In this document: positions 25,696 through 36,833 of the stretch, piece by piece
Layout: each line of letters begins with the position of its first letter
How positions within the stretch are numbered: the first letter of the stretch is position 1
NCBI RefSeq assembly: GCF_013817345.1
Contig: NZ_JACDCW010000007.1
Coordinates: forward strand, 1-62,081
DNA: 62,081 bases
Source of the DNA: Methylibium sp.
GTDB lineage: Bacteria; Pseudomonadota; Gammaproteobacteria; Burkholderiales; Burkholderiaceae_C
Direction of reading: 5' to 3'
Notes under the pieces: model-generated
Told to the model about the DNA's origin: nothing
The model's database searches: none
Seen by the model: only the letters and a program-made list of their open reading frames with translations
Translations under genes and position numbers: made by a program

Positions 25696-28600
25696 TCACT
25701 TGCCGACAGCAGACTGCGCCTTCTCGCGCAGCCCTTCCCACAGCTTGCCCGCCCCAAGCAGCACGTCCTTCATGTCCCCGCGCAACTTCTCCGACTCCAG
25801 CGCCTGCTTGCTCATGGCCGTGTGTGCCGACAGCGCGTCCATCACCGCATTCATGATCTCGCTGGCCAAGTCGGGTGATGCGGCGAACTGCTCCTTGGTG
25901 TTGTTCATCGCCTGCTCGGCCAGCTTCTCCGATTCCATCAGCTTGCCCTTGATCACGTCGTTGACGTAGACCAGCTTGTCGCCCGGGGTCAGGTCGCCCT
26001 CGAACAGGTCGTTCACCTTGGCGATCAACTCGGACAACGCGATCTTGGTCTTGTCCTGCACCTGGCCCGTGCCGCCTTCGTCGGTCGGGTCGATCTTGAC
26101 TCCCTCGCCCGCGCCGACGATCAGCTTGGGGTCGCCAAGGCTCTTGATTGTGTAGGCCGTCAGCTTCAGGGCCGACAGGTCCACGCCCTCGCGCTCGCGC
26201 CCGAAGGTCAGGAGCGGTTGCAGAAGCCGGAAGAAGATCGACCGCTTCTCGATGTCAGTGTTGCCGTAGTCGAAGATTTGCGACAGGAAGCCGTAGATGC
26301 GCACGTAGGCACCGATGTCCGCCTTGAACAGCACCAGCGCATCCATGCGATCCTTGGCGTCCTTGGCTGCCTTCGCGTCGTTGCCGGCCGCTTCCCGCTC
26401 CTTCTTGGCCTGCGCGTAGGCCGTCAGCAGGCGGCTCGCCACTGGCATGATTCCCGCGTCCAGGTCCGACTGCTTGGCCTTCGTGCCCTTGATCGCCACG
26501 TTGACCACGCGGTCCACCTCGTACGTGTCGTACAGGGCCTGCCCGTCCAGCTTCGCCTTCAGTTCGTTGACGATGTATGGGTCGGTCACGCCCGACAGCT
26601 CGGCAGTCTCGTAGTACGGCTTGAAGGCCGCCAGGATGTCGGCCGGGTCGTTGACGAAATCGACCACGTAGGTCTGGTCCTTGCCCGGGAAGAAGCGGTT
26701 CAGCCGCGAGAGCGTTTGCACCGCCTGGATGCCGCCCAGCCGCTTGTCCACGTACATCGCGCACAGCAGCGGCTCGTCGAAGCCGGTCTGGAATTTGTTG
26801 GCCACCAGCAGCAACTGATAATCGCCGCTCTTGAATGCCGAGCGGATGTCCTGCCCGCCCAGCCTGGGGTTCAGTTCCTTGCTGTGTTCGGTGAACGGGT
26901 CGGGCCCGCTTTCCAGGTCAATCACTTCGCCCGAGAAGGCCACCAGCGCGTCCATCGGGTAGCCATGGTCGGCGATGTACTTGCGCGTGGCGATCTGCCA
27001 GCGCACCGCTTCCTTGCGGCTGCCGGTCACCACCATCGCCCGGGCCTGCCCGGCCAGCAGACCGGCCACATGCTTGCGGTAGTGCTCCACCACCACCTGC
27101 ACCCGCTGCGCGATGTTGTACTCGTGCAGGCGCACCCAGCCCATGATCCCCTTCATGGCCTCGGACCTATCGACCTCCTTGGAGTCGATCTGCTGCCCCT
27201 TGTGTGCCAGCGAGAACGCCACCTTGTACGAGGTGTAAGTCTTCAGCACGTCGAGGATGAAGCCTTCCTCGATGGCCTGGCGCATCGAGTAGACGTGGAA
27301 CGGCGCCGGCACGTTGTCGGCCGCAGGCTTGCGCGTCGGGTCGGGCCGCGAGCCGAAAAGCTGCAGCGTCTTGTCCTTCGGCGTGGCGGTGAAGGCCACG
27401 TAGGTGATGCCCGTGTCCTCTTCGCCACCCGCCTTGGCCGCCATCTGCGCGGCCAGCACGTCTTCGGCCGTCACCTCGCCGCCATCCTGCAGCTCGGCCA
27501 GCTCGGCGGCGCTGAGCACCAGCTTCAGCTTCGCGGCTGTCTCGTTGGTCTGCGACGAATGTGCTTCGTCGGCAATCACCGCGAATCGCTTGCCCTTGGT
27601 GGACGCCAGCTTGCGCACCTCTTCCAGCGCGAAGGGGAAGGTCTGGATCGTGCACACCACAATCTTCTTGCCCGCCGCCAGTGCTTCGGCCAGTTCCTTG
27701 CTCTTGCTTGCCCCTTCGCCCGTGACCACGGCCACCACACCCTTGGTGCGCTCGAACGATTCGATGGCCTCGCGCAACTGCGTGTCCAGCACCGTGCGGT
27801 CGGAGATGACGATGACGGTGTCGAAAACCTTGTGGTCCCTGGCGTCGTGCAGGTCGGCCAGGAAGTGCGCCGTCCAGGCGATGGAGTTGGTCTTGCCCGA
27901 GCCGGCCGAATGCTGCACCAGGTATTTGCCGCCCGGGCCTTCCTGAGTCACCGCAGCCACCAGCTTGCGTGTCACCATGAGTTGGTGGTAGCGCGGGAAA
28001 ATCCAGCCCACCAACTGCTTCTTGGCGTTCTTCACTGGCACCAGGTAGCGGCCCAGGATCTGCAGGAAGCTGTCGCGCTGCCACACCTCCTTCCACAGGT
28101 AGTCGGTGGCAATGCCCTCCTTCGGCGGGTTGCCGGCACCGCCCGCGTTGCCCTGGTTGAAGGGCAGGAAGGTGGTGTCCAGGCCGGCCAACCGCGTCGT
28201 CATCTCGGCGGCGGCATTGCTCACCGCAAAGTGCACCAGCGCCCCGCCTGGGAAGGCCAGCAGCGGCTCGGGCGCGTTCTTGGGCTTGAACAGTGGCTCG
28301 CGGTCGGTCTTGTACTGGTAGACCGCGTCCTGGGCGCCCTGCGTGTAGTGACTCTTCAGTTCGGCCGTGGCCACCGGGATGCCGTTGACGAACAGCACCA
28401 GGTCGATGCTGTTCTCGTGGTGCAGCGAGTAGTGCACTTGCCGCACTACGCGCAGCCGGTTGGCAGCGTACTTCGCCTGTAGGTCGGCGTTCATGCCCAG
28501 CGCCGGCCTGAACTGGCACATGCTGGTCGGGTGCTTCAGGCCGATCATGTCGAAGCCCTGGCGAAGCACGGTCAGCGTGCCTTGGCTGTCGAGCGCCTTG

Positions 28601-28824
28601 CGCAATCGCTCGCCAACTACTTTGGTGGCTGATGCCCAGTGGCTCTTCTCGATGGCGTCCCAGGTCTTGGGCTGGCTGGCCTTGACCCATGCCACCACGT
28701 CATCGACGAACAGCGCTTGAGCCCGGTCGTAGCGGGCGCTGTCGCCTGCCTCGTAGAGCCAACCTGCGGCAATCAGGTCCGCACAGATTTCGTCTTCGAG
28801 GTGGATTTCCTTGTGGATGCTCAT
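25696..28824 (-). CDS. hsdR: type I restriction enzyme, restriction subunit HsdR
   Basis: Motor and nuclease subunit of the R2M2S complex; it translocates DNA and cuts away from the unmethylated site. The 1042-aa product is full length. The PD-(D/E)xK nuclease is N-terminal: Asp near 141 (SIDLVLFVNG) and ATAELKSHY with Glu/Lys near 156-158. SF2 motor motifs follow: Walker A HSAGSGKTNS near 305, IADEAHSSQ, VAFTATPKD, ANKFQTGFDEPLL, and the motif VI region QTLSRLNRFFPGKD. A helical C-terminal domain for HsdM contact comes last. No disruption is seen. Its ATG overlaps the hsdS stop. Confidence 0.96.
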   Translation of the reverse strand: MSIHKEIHLEDEICADLIAAGWLYEAGDSARYDRAQALFVDDVVAWVKASQPKTWDAIEKSHWASATKVVGERLRKALDSQGTLTVLRQGFDMIGLKHPTSMCQFRPALGMNADLQAKYAANRLRVVRQVHYSLHHENSIDLVLFVNGIPVATAELKSHYTQGAQDAVYQYKTDREPLFKPKNAPEPLLAFPGGALVHFAVSNAAAEMTTRLAGLDTTFLPFNQGNAGGAGNPPKEGIATDYLWKEVWQRDSFLQILGRYLVPVKNAKKQLVGWIFPRYHQLMVTRKLVAAVTQEGPGGKYLVQHSAGSGKTNSIAWTAHFLADLHDARDHKVFDTVIVISDRTVLDTQLREAIESFERTKGVVAVVTGEGASKSKELAEALAAGKKIVVCTIQTFPFALEEVRKLASTKGKRFAVIADEAHSSQTNETAAKLKLVLSAAELAELQDGGEVTAEDVLAAQMAAKAGGEEDTGITYVAFTATPKDKTLQLFGSRPDPTRKPAADNVPAPFHVYSMRQAIEEGFILDVLKTYTSYKVAFSLAHKGQQIDSKEVDRSEAMKGIMGWVRLHEYNIAQRVQVVVEHYRKHVAGLLAGQARAMVVTGSRKEAVRWQIATRKYIADHGYPMDALVAFSGEVIDLESGPDPFTEHSKELNPRLGGQDIRSAFKSGDYQLLLVANKFQTGFDEPLLCAMYVDKRLGGIQAVQTLSRLNRFFPGKDQTYVVDFVNDPADILAAFKPYYETAELSGVTDPYIVNELKAKLDGQALYDTYEVDRVVNVAIKGTKAKQSDLDAGIMPVASRLLTAYAQAKKEREAAGNDAKAAKDAKDRMDALVLFKADIGAYVRIYGFLSQIFDYGNTDIEKRSIFFRLLQPLLTFGREREGVDLSALKLTAYTIKSLGDPKLIVGAGEGVKIDPTDEGGTGQVQDKTKIALSELIAKVNDLFEGDLTPGDKLVYVNDVIKGKLMESEKLAEQAMNNTKEQFAASPDLASEIMNAVMDALSAHTAMSKQALESEKLRGDMKDVLLGAGKLWEGLREKAQSAVGK

Positions 28825-30163
28825 GCGGTCGCCGCCTCGGGCTGGGGTATCAGGCTGCGCACGTCGATCTTGCCGGTGACGGCGGCGGAGATCAGGGCGG
28901 CGCGGCGCTCACCGAGAAGCGCCGTTGCAGACTCGGCCTCAGAGATCAGCGCGTCAAACTCGGACTTTCGTACGCCTATGAATGCAGCAATTTCGCGCTG
29001 TTCGGAAACCTGCGGCAGCGGCGTGACCAGATTCTTCACATCGGCCATTCCAATGGTCTTGATGGTTGCTCCGAATGTTGCCGCATCGAGAAAGTCCTTC
29101 ATGACATTGAAGACCCGAAGCAAGTAGAGCGCATTGATACGCTCACCCGGGCACCAAGCGATGAGGTGCTGCGATACCGCCATAGGCCTGCTTGTAATTG
29201 CCGCTAGACCAATCGTTGCGTCGCGGGTGAACACGACAGCACCGGTCGGGAGCATCCGGGCAGACGAGTTGGCGAGACCGAGTTCATTGATGCAGACCGC
29301 TGTCTCAGATATGTAGTCGACGACCGCGAGTTGCTTGGAGTCATTGAGCGATACCCAAGGAATGTCGCAGTCCTCCCAATACTCTGGCACTTGCTTGGAT
29401 GGCGTGTGGCCGCTCTCCAATCTGGCGGCGTCCTTGACTCGCCAGACGTCCCAATGCGCTGGCACCTCCCCCAGCCACTCCACCCCCGAATCCTTCATCG
29501 GCACGTCCGGGTCCAGCCCCTTCGTGACGGCCTGCGAGATCACCGCCTGGCGCTTCTCCTTCAACAACTCGATCAGGCGCTTCTGCTCTTTGACCAGGGC
29601 GTCGATCTTGGACGTCTCGCGGTCGAGGAAGGTGGAGATGGCAGTTTGCTCGTCTAACCGCGGGATGGGGCATGGAATCTCGCCAAGGAGATCGAGATTC
29701 AACCCATCCCGCATGTCACCGCCCGCCATGTTGCGGATGTTCTGGTAGTTCGACTGAAGCCACCAGAGTAGAAACCTTGGCTGCATCTCGGCCGCCGGCA
29801 CGATGGCAGCCATCGACTGGTTGCACGTTGACGATATCGCCAGTTGTGCGGCCATGCCTTTGGTCTTGCCTTGCCCCGCGAGGGCCATAACCAGGGCACC
29901 GGCCGGAATCCACTTGGCACTGCTGTAGGCGAATCCCGACTCTGAAATGAACGTCGAGGGCTCAGTGATCAACGCTTGATTGACGGCTCCCGAGTTCAGC
30001 CACGGAATGGTCCCGTCGTGCCAGTACTCCTGGGTGTTCTTGTCGGGTGTGCCGCCGGAGAAACGTTTGGCCAACCAGCGGAGGCCGCCGGTACGCCAAT
30101 GGGCGGGGACCACTGGAACCCACGGCACCCCCGAATCCCTGTATCCCGGGTACTTCGGAAAGC

Positions 30164-30167
<4 letters not shown>
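28821..30167 (-). CDS. hsdS: type I restriction enzyme, specificity subunit HsdS
   Basis: Sets the bipartite DNA target for both cutting and methylation. The 448-aa product shows the expected internal duplication. The first half-site domain opens with [19 protein letters not shown] and the second with [20 protein letters not shown]. Each is followed by a matching GGTP/GHTP ... EYW ... IPW segment and a long conserved helix ([20 protein letters not shown] and ...[20 protein letters not shown]). The recognition sequence cannot be read from the protein. It overlaps both neighbours by 4 bp. Confidence 0.95.
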
Positions 30168-31999
<1,832 letters not shown>

Positions 32000-32456
32000 T
32001 GGACTTGTCGTGTTCGCCAGTGACCGGCGGGCTCGGCTGCCCGTTCCAGGTGTTCAGCGATTTTGGGCGAAGAATCCGAGGGGGTAACGCGATGCGTCGA
32101 TCTCGGCTTCCCACCGTGCTCCGGCCGCCCTCGCCCTATCCCCATCTGGCGGTCCGTGCCGTGCAGAGTTACTCGGAAAACAGCCCTACAGGTTTGCCAG
32201 ATGCTTCAGGCCACGCCACATCATCCGGTCATCTATAGGCCAGCCACGGGGCCGGGAGAGGCCTTGGTGAGGCAGCGGGGCGAACGAACATTTGCCAGAA
32301 AAATCCGAGCGGGTATGACGGAGGGACGCGTTCGGCATTCCCCCCCGGTACACCACTCGATTCCCCAGAAGTCGCGCCGGCCGGGGGTGCTCATTCCGGC
32401 CCGATGCGTGCCCGCCAACGGGTGACCTCGAATGGATGCACTCCAACAGGTGACCG
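32000..32456. other. 457-bp non-coding gap upstream of hsdM
   Basis: No ORF here looks like a real protein. The stretch must hold the hsdM promoter on the minus strand and the 3' flank of the serine recombinase gene. GC runs are frequent, and I see no clear promoter boxes, repeats or RNA gene. Confidence 0.5.
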
Positions 32457-33140
32457 TCAGGCTGCGGCGGACGGGCAGCGTCCAAGCACCCGTTGAAGCT
32501 GGATCAGCGACCACGGTCCGCCCTTGGCGGTCTGGATACCCACGCTGTTCAGTTGATCCACCTGTTGCCGTTGGGTAAGCCCCTGCGCCTTGTACGCCTT
32601 CAGTGTGGGGGCCAGCTTGGCCGCGAAGGTCGCAGCCTCGGAAGCTCGGGCACCGTTGCGCGGCTGCAAGGATTCAGGGTTGCCGACCTTCTCGCCCCGG
32701 GCCTTCTTGGCCTGCAAGGCTGCGCTGATGCGGGAGGCGATGGCGTCCCTCTCCCATTCCCCAACCATGGCGAACACCTGCAGCATTCGCTTGTCCGCCT
32801 TGGGCATGTCGGCTACCGCAAGGTCTACACCTCGGTCGATGAGGCCCGACACGAAGTGCAGGTTGCGGGACAAGCGATCAAGGCGGGACACGATGAGCGT
32901 TGCCTTCCTGCCTTTCGCGGTCCTCATGGCTTCGGCGAGGATCGGCCGGCGGTCGAGTGCATCGGAGCCCTTGCCAGTCTGCACCTCCTCGAAGTCGGCC
33001 AGTAGCTGGCCACCACGGGCAGCCACGGCATGGGAAATGGCAGCCGCTTGGGCTTCGAGGCCGAGGCCGGACTTCCCCTGTTCTGCTGTCGACACCCTCC
33101 GATAGGAAATGAACAGCGGGGGTCTGGAGATGGCGGACAT
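32457..33140 (-). CDS. serine recombinase (resolvase/invertase family)
   Basis: Small serine recombinase of about 227 aa. The N-terminal catalytic domain starts FISYRRVSTAEQGKSGLGLE with the nucleophilic Ser. TLIVSRLDRLSRN carries the catalytic Arg residues, and a long E-helix follows (QVFAMVGEWERDAIASRISA). A short C-terminal HTH-like tail (YKAQGLTQRQQVDQLNSVGI) ends the protein; the large zinc/coiled-coil domain of phage-type enzymes is absent. ATG 33140 has AAGG about 8 nt upstream; ATG 33167 is possible. It could resolve or invert DNA in the island, but I saw no inverted repeats pairing around hsdS. Confidence 0.9.
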   Translation of the reverse strand: MSAISRPPLFISYRRVSTAEQGKSGLGLEAQAAAISHAVAARGGQLLADFEEVQTGKGSDALDRRPILAEAMRTAKGRKATLIVSRLDRLSRNLHFVSGLIDRGVDLAVADMPKADKRMLQVFAMVGEWERDAIASRISAALQAKKARGEKVGNPESLQPRNGARASEAATFAAKLAPTLKAYKAQGLTQRQQVDQLNSVGIQTAKGGPWSLIQLQRVLGRCPSAAA

Positions 33141-33448
33141 CGCGGGCCTTGCGGGCAGTGACAGCATTCCCGGACTGTAGTACGTATGTAGTCACCTGAT
33201 CAAGCCATCCGATCTCACGGCCGGCAAGCCGCATCATCGGAGAGCGAAAACGGGGCGGACGGCGCTTTCGAACGATTGTTGGCTCTACACCTACCGTGCA
33301 CATCGCCTAAAGGCGGTAACCAGCTAACACGAGGGAGCCGCTGCCCGCCTTTGAGGACAAATCGAAACGATGCTGGACTGCTACACCGGCGTTACACCCG
33401 CGCTACGATACGACGTTCCAAAACCGGCGGCCGAGCGCCGATGCAACA

Positions 33449-34312
33449 GTGAGCTCACCACCCGTGGTTCCTGAAAACACGCCGCCCGAGTATGCTCATC
33501 TGAAGATTGGCAACAGGGAAACCATCACCGACTACTACGTGCCGACCCATGTCAGCGACGATCTAAAGGCGTTCGCTCTGAAAGTCTTTGTCAGGTTGAA
33601 TGCGAAGTCGATAACGTTTCGGAATGTATCCTTCACTCACAGCGTCATCGACGGGTGCTATTTGCGTAGCTGCGTCTTTGACTCGTGCGACTTCACCGGT
33701 TGCCGATTCATCGGCTCGAACCTGCACCAGTCGAACTTCCCAGGCTGCAAATTCGACTATGCGACGTTCGAGCGCTGCCAGATCGACGATGACATCCTCA
33801 GCAGTGAAGCTCCGCGCCAGGAGAATCTCCGCATGCGATTTGCGCGTTCCCTCCGGATGAACTATCAGCAAATCGGCGACGCCAAGGCGGTGAACAAGGC
33901 AATTACTCTTGAGCTTGAGGCAACCTCCGAGCACCTGTTGGAGTCGTGGTATTCGGATAGTCCATATCACCGGAAGAAGTACCCAGGTCTTCTGCGGGTT
34001 GCGCAATTCCTTCATTGGATTGAATTCTGGATATTGCACTTCGTCTGGGGCAACGGCGAGAGCATCTTCAAGCTCTTGCGAAGCATCGTCATCGCGGTGG
34101 TCATCATTGCAATCTACGATGCCGGCTCGCTCTCCGCTCAGGTGACTCTCTACGACTATTGGGATAGCCTGAAGCTGGCGCCAGGGATCTTCTTGGGAAC
34201 CGTCGTCCGCGCTCACCATTCGATCGGCGTCGCGTCCATCATCGTCGCCACCAAATTGGTCGCGCTCTCGCTGCTTACTGCGCTGCTGGTTAAGCGATTT
34301 GGTCGTCGATGA
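33449..34312 (+). CDS. pentapeptide-repeat protein with C-terminal two-TM channel-like region
   Basis: A 287-aa product and first gene of a coupled trio. Residues about 55-115 form degenerate pentapeptide repeats every five residues (FRNVSF, RSCVF, DSCDF, TGCRF, IGSNL, HQSNF, PGCKF), a right-handed beta-helix. The C-terminus has two hydrophobic helices (LLRSIVIAVVIIAIYDAG and GVASIIVATKLVALSLLTAL) around a re-entrant-like segment, after a WGNGES motif. This resembles pentapeptide/Ion_trans_2 fusions, but a canonical TVGYG filter is absent. The start is GTG with a poor ribosome site. Base composition is visibly AT-richer than the chromosome. Function is unknown; a membrane effector is inferred. 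Confidence 0.72.
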   Translation: MSSPPVVPENTPPEYAHLKIGNRETITDYYVPTHVSDDLKAFALKVFVRLNAKSITFRNVSFTHSVIDGCYLRSCVFDSCDFTGCRFIGSNLHQSNFPGCKFDYATFERCQIDDDILSSEAPRQENLRMRFARSLRMNYQQIGDAKAVNKAITLELEATSEHLLESWYSDSPYHRKKYPGLLRVAQFLHWIEFWILHFVWGNGESIFKLLRSIVIAVVIIAIYDAGSLSAQVTLYDYWDSLKLAPGIFLGTVVRAHHSIGVASIIVATKLVALSLLTALLVKRFGRR

Positions 34313-34932
34313 CTACACACTTCTACGCGTTCGGTTCGATCTGCAGAGGAGAGATTGATCGTTCATCAGACATTGATCTACTTGCGTGCGTTTCGTCTCC
34401 CAGCGAGGACATTGATCCCGAGACCTTTTCTGTCTATCGGCACGATCGGCTGCGGCAACTGTGGCGGCACGGAAATCCGTTCGCTTGGCACCTACACTTA
34501 GAGTCGAGGCTTCTATTCTCATCCGATGGCCAAGATTTCATTGCATCTCTTGGGCTTCCCTCAAAATACGTGAATGGGCCAGCCGACTGTGCCCAGTTCG
34601 CCAGACTTTTCGCCGAGTCGAGGAGTGAGCTTTTGCGGACGCTGAACAGTGCGACGTTCAATCTCTCGTGTATGTTTCTTGCGACCCGCAACTTCGCGAC
34701 GTGCTATTCTCTGCATGTGGGTAAGCCGTGTTTCTCACGAAACTCACCGCTGATAGTTGATGTGCCGTTGGCCGTGCAGAAGACTGTCTTCGACGTGTTG
34801 TCTCGTGCCAGAGTCTTGTCCACGAGAGGATTGGGCAGTACGCTTTCGCCTACGGACATTTCAACCGTATTGAGCGCTGCTCCGATCGTCTCCGACTGGA
34901 TGTCAAGCTTGCTCTCAGAGGTTCGACCATGA
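34309..34932 (+). CDS. minimal nucleotidyltransferase-domain protein (pol-beta/MNT superfamily)
   Basis: The 207-aa product opens directly with the nucleotidyltransferase signature: AFGSICRGEIDRSSDIDLLA has the GS turn and the paired Asp residues (DxD) that bind two metals. The rest is helical. Known family members add nucleotides to proteins, tRNA or small molecules, or act as the antitoxin in MNT-HEPN pairs. Here the substrate is unknown and no HEPN partner with an Rx4-6H motif is adjacent. Its ATG overlaps the previous stop and its stop overlaps the next start (ATGA both times), so the three proteins are probably made together. Confidence 0.8.
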   Translation: MTTHFYAFGSICRGEIDRSSDIDLLACVSSPSEDIDPETFSVYRHDRLRQLWRHGNPFAWHLHLESRLLFSSDGQDFIASLGLPSKYVNGPADCAQFARLFAESRSELLRTLNSATFNLSCMFLATRNFATCYSLHVGKPCFSRNSPLIVDVPLAVQKTVFDVLSRARVLSTRGLGSTLSPTDISTVLSAAPIVSDWMSSLLSEVRP

Positions 34933-35225
34933 CCGAGTTCAACAATCGAATTGCAGCTCAACGAGACATTCTTGTCGCCGTGAACGAAGCGCCTTGGAAC
35001 GAAGAACTGTTCGGCATGTCGAGCGGTGCGCTTGAACGCTGGATGCGGCGTAACGGAGTGGAAGCAACATCTACCTTGGCGCTGTTGCTTGTCGATGCAG
35101 CGTCGAGGCTCTTCTTCTTAGCGAATAAGAGTCAGGAGCAGATTACCGACGAGTACAAGCTCCGATCACTCGAAGTGGCGGAATTAACCCGTCTCATTGG
35201 AAACGCCGTCAAGCTTCGGGAATAG
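34929..35225 (+). CDS. 98-aa helical protein, third gene of the coupled trio (unknown)
   Basis: No family recognised. The sequence is helix-rich (ALERWMRRNGVEATSTLALL and LVDAASRLFFLANKSQEQI) and has no membrane span or signal peptide. The ATG overlaps the nucleotidyltransferase stop. A regulatory, antitoxin or adaptor role for its two neighbours is the natural guess from size and coupling, but nothing in the sequence proves it. Confidence 0.65.
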   Translation: MTEFNNRIAAQRDILVAVNEAPWNEELFGMSSGALERWMRRNGVEATSTLALLLVDAASRLFFLANKSQEQITDEYKLRSLEVAELTRLIGNAVKLRE

Positions 35226-35405
35226 AGCGACGCTTTGGGCGAAGGGCGACTGCACGTCCTGCATCCGCGCCCGTCAGCACTAGCCCCGAGAGCGATCGGC
35301 GGGTCCTGGTTTGTTGTTCGCGGCGGGCAGTCTGTTGGCCAAGTCCTCGAATACTCCGCCTGACAGCGAAGCGGCGGATCCCCGACGTGTCTTCCTAGGA
35401 GCCGC

Positions 35406-36833
35406 ATGAATTCCATTCAATTCCCGCGACGGCTGCCTTTCTGGCTCTTGGTGGTGCAAGTTGGCACATTGCTGTGTGTCGCTGGCTGCGCGTCCGAAGT
35501 TGCTTATCGTTTTGACACGAAAAAGTTCTGCAATGAATCGCAAGAGAAGTGCGAAACCAGTTCGCTCGTGCAAACGAAGGACGGCTACGTACTTAGCTTT
35601 GTCGAACTAGACGACCAAGGCATCTTTCTCGACAATCATCCGGAGAAAAGTCAGCAAAGATCCGTACTCAACTACCTAAAAGATAGAAAGGACCTTTATG
35701 TGATCGTCTATGTGCACGGATGGCATCATAGTGCTGCCTTGCACGACACAAACGTTGCCAGTTTTAGGCGGCGACTTGCCGACGCCAAGGCCAGATTGCC
35801 CGACAAGTCCGTTGTTGGTATATATGTGGGCTGGCGAGGCGATTCCATAACCATTCCATACCTAAACGTCCTGACCTTTTGGGAACGAAAAAACGTAAGC
35901 GAAGAAGTAGGCAGAAACGCACTTGTCGGATTTCTTCTTGAGTTGGAGTCGATTAAGAAAAACCAAACCGATCGGAATGCTCTCGTATTGACTGGGCATA
36001 GTTTTGGAGCATCAGTTCTGTACAACGCGGTTCATCAGACGTTGCTACAGCGCCTAATTCAGTCGGACGGAAGCACCAGCCCACGCGACGTTCGGGGGTT
36101 CGGTGATCTTGTCGTTTTGGTTAACCCGGCAATTGAGGCAATGCGATACTCGCCTCTCTACGATGCTAGTCAAGCCCACGCCCGACGTGAAGGATTTGAC
36201 CCAATGCAGCCAGTACGCCTCATCGTCGCAGCGACGCCGGGTGACTCAGCCGTCAAAACTGCTTTTCGCATAGGTCGCTGGTTCAGTACGCGGTTTGAAA
36301 GGCATCGAATTTACGAGCCGCCACAACATCGACGACGCACGTCCCCGTTGCAAGTCGACCAAGCTGAAATCGACAGGATTTCCATGGGCCAGTTTGAGCC
36401 GTATCAGACCCACTGGCTGGGTATGACACATCGTCGCGAAGAACGCGAATGCAAAGTTGCGCCGGGTTGGCTGCGAGAGGCAGTTCAGCGTAAAGAGACA
36501 AAAGACAATCAGGAGGGGGAGGAGCGATTGAAAGGCGAAGGCTGGACTACAAAGGACGAAAGGCGTGAGTGGAATTTACTGGGACAAGACGGAATTCCCA
36601 AGCAACTCAGGATCGATCATATTGTAGGTAGATCTCATCCATTTTCCCCATATTGGGTAGTTAAGCTTAGCGAAAGCACGATCATCAAAGACCATAACAA
36701 TATCTCTGGTCCAAATTTCTGGTGCTTCGTTGACTTGGTTCTTCTAAAGGAGTCTGCCGCCATTTCGGCCATCGCACCGCCACTTCCAGAACCAACACAT
36801 GCCCCCATGAGCGAAAAGACTGAGATGGACTGA
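35406..36833 (+). CDS. lipoprotein alpha/beta-hydrolase (esterase/lipase-like)
   Basis: A 475-aa product with a lipoprotein signal: a basic start (MNSIQFPRR), a hydrophobic core and lipobox VAGC near residue 28. The hydrolase fold shows the oxyanion strand VIVYVHGWHHSA and the nucleophile elbow LTGHSFGASV near residue 196, then LVVLVNPAIEA. A charged, Lys/Glu-rich segment and a long C-terminal extension of unknown type follow. The likely location is the periplasmic leaflet of a membrane. The gene is AT-richer than the chromosome and lies 180 bp after the coupled trio. A phospholipase or esterase activity is inferred; the substrate is unknown. Confidence 0.72.
   Translation: MNSIQFPRRLPFWLLVVQVGTLLCVAGCASEVAYRFDTKKFCNESQEKCETSSLVQTKDGYVLSFVELDDQGIFLDNHPEKSQQRSVLNYLKDRKDLYVIVYVHGWHHSAALHDTNVASFRRRLADAKARLPDKSVVGIYVGWRGDSITIPYLNVLTFWERKNVSEEVGRNALVGFLLELESIKKNQTDRNALVLTGHSFGASVLYNAVHQTLLQRLIQSDGSTSPRDVRGFGDLVVLVNPAIEAMRYSPLYDASQAHARREGFDPMQPVRLIVAATPGDSAVKTAFRIGRWFSTRFERHRIYEPPQHRRRTSPLQVDQAEIDRISMGQFEPYQTHWLGMTHRREERECKVAPGWLREAVQRKETKDNQEGEERLKGEGWTTKDERREWNLLGQDGIPKQLRIDHIVGRSHPFSPYWVVKLSESTIIKDHNNISGPNFWCFVDLVLLKESAAISAIAPPLPEPTHAPMSEKTEMD

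Noticed and set aside
26218-28482. 754-codon plus-strand frame over hsdR
   Set aside because: Shadow of hsdR with repetitive His/Val/Arg-rich translation.
32063-32425. 120-codon plus-strand ORF upstream of hsdM
   Set aside because: Arg/Pro-rich translation without family features, and its direction conflicts with the likely hsdM promoter.
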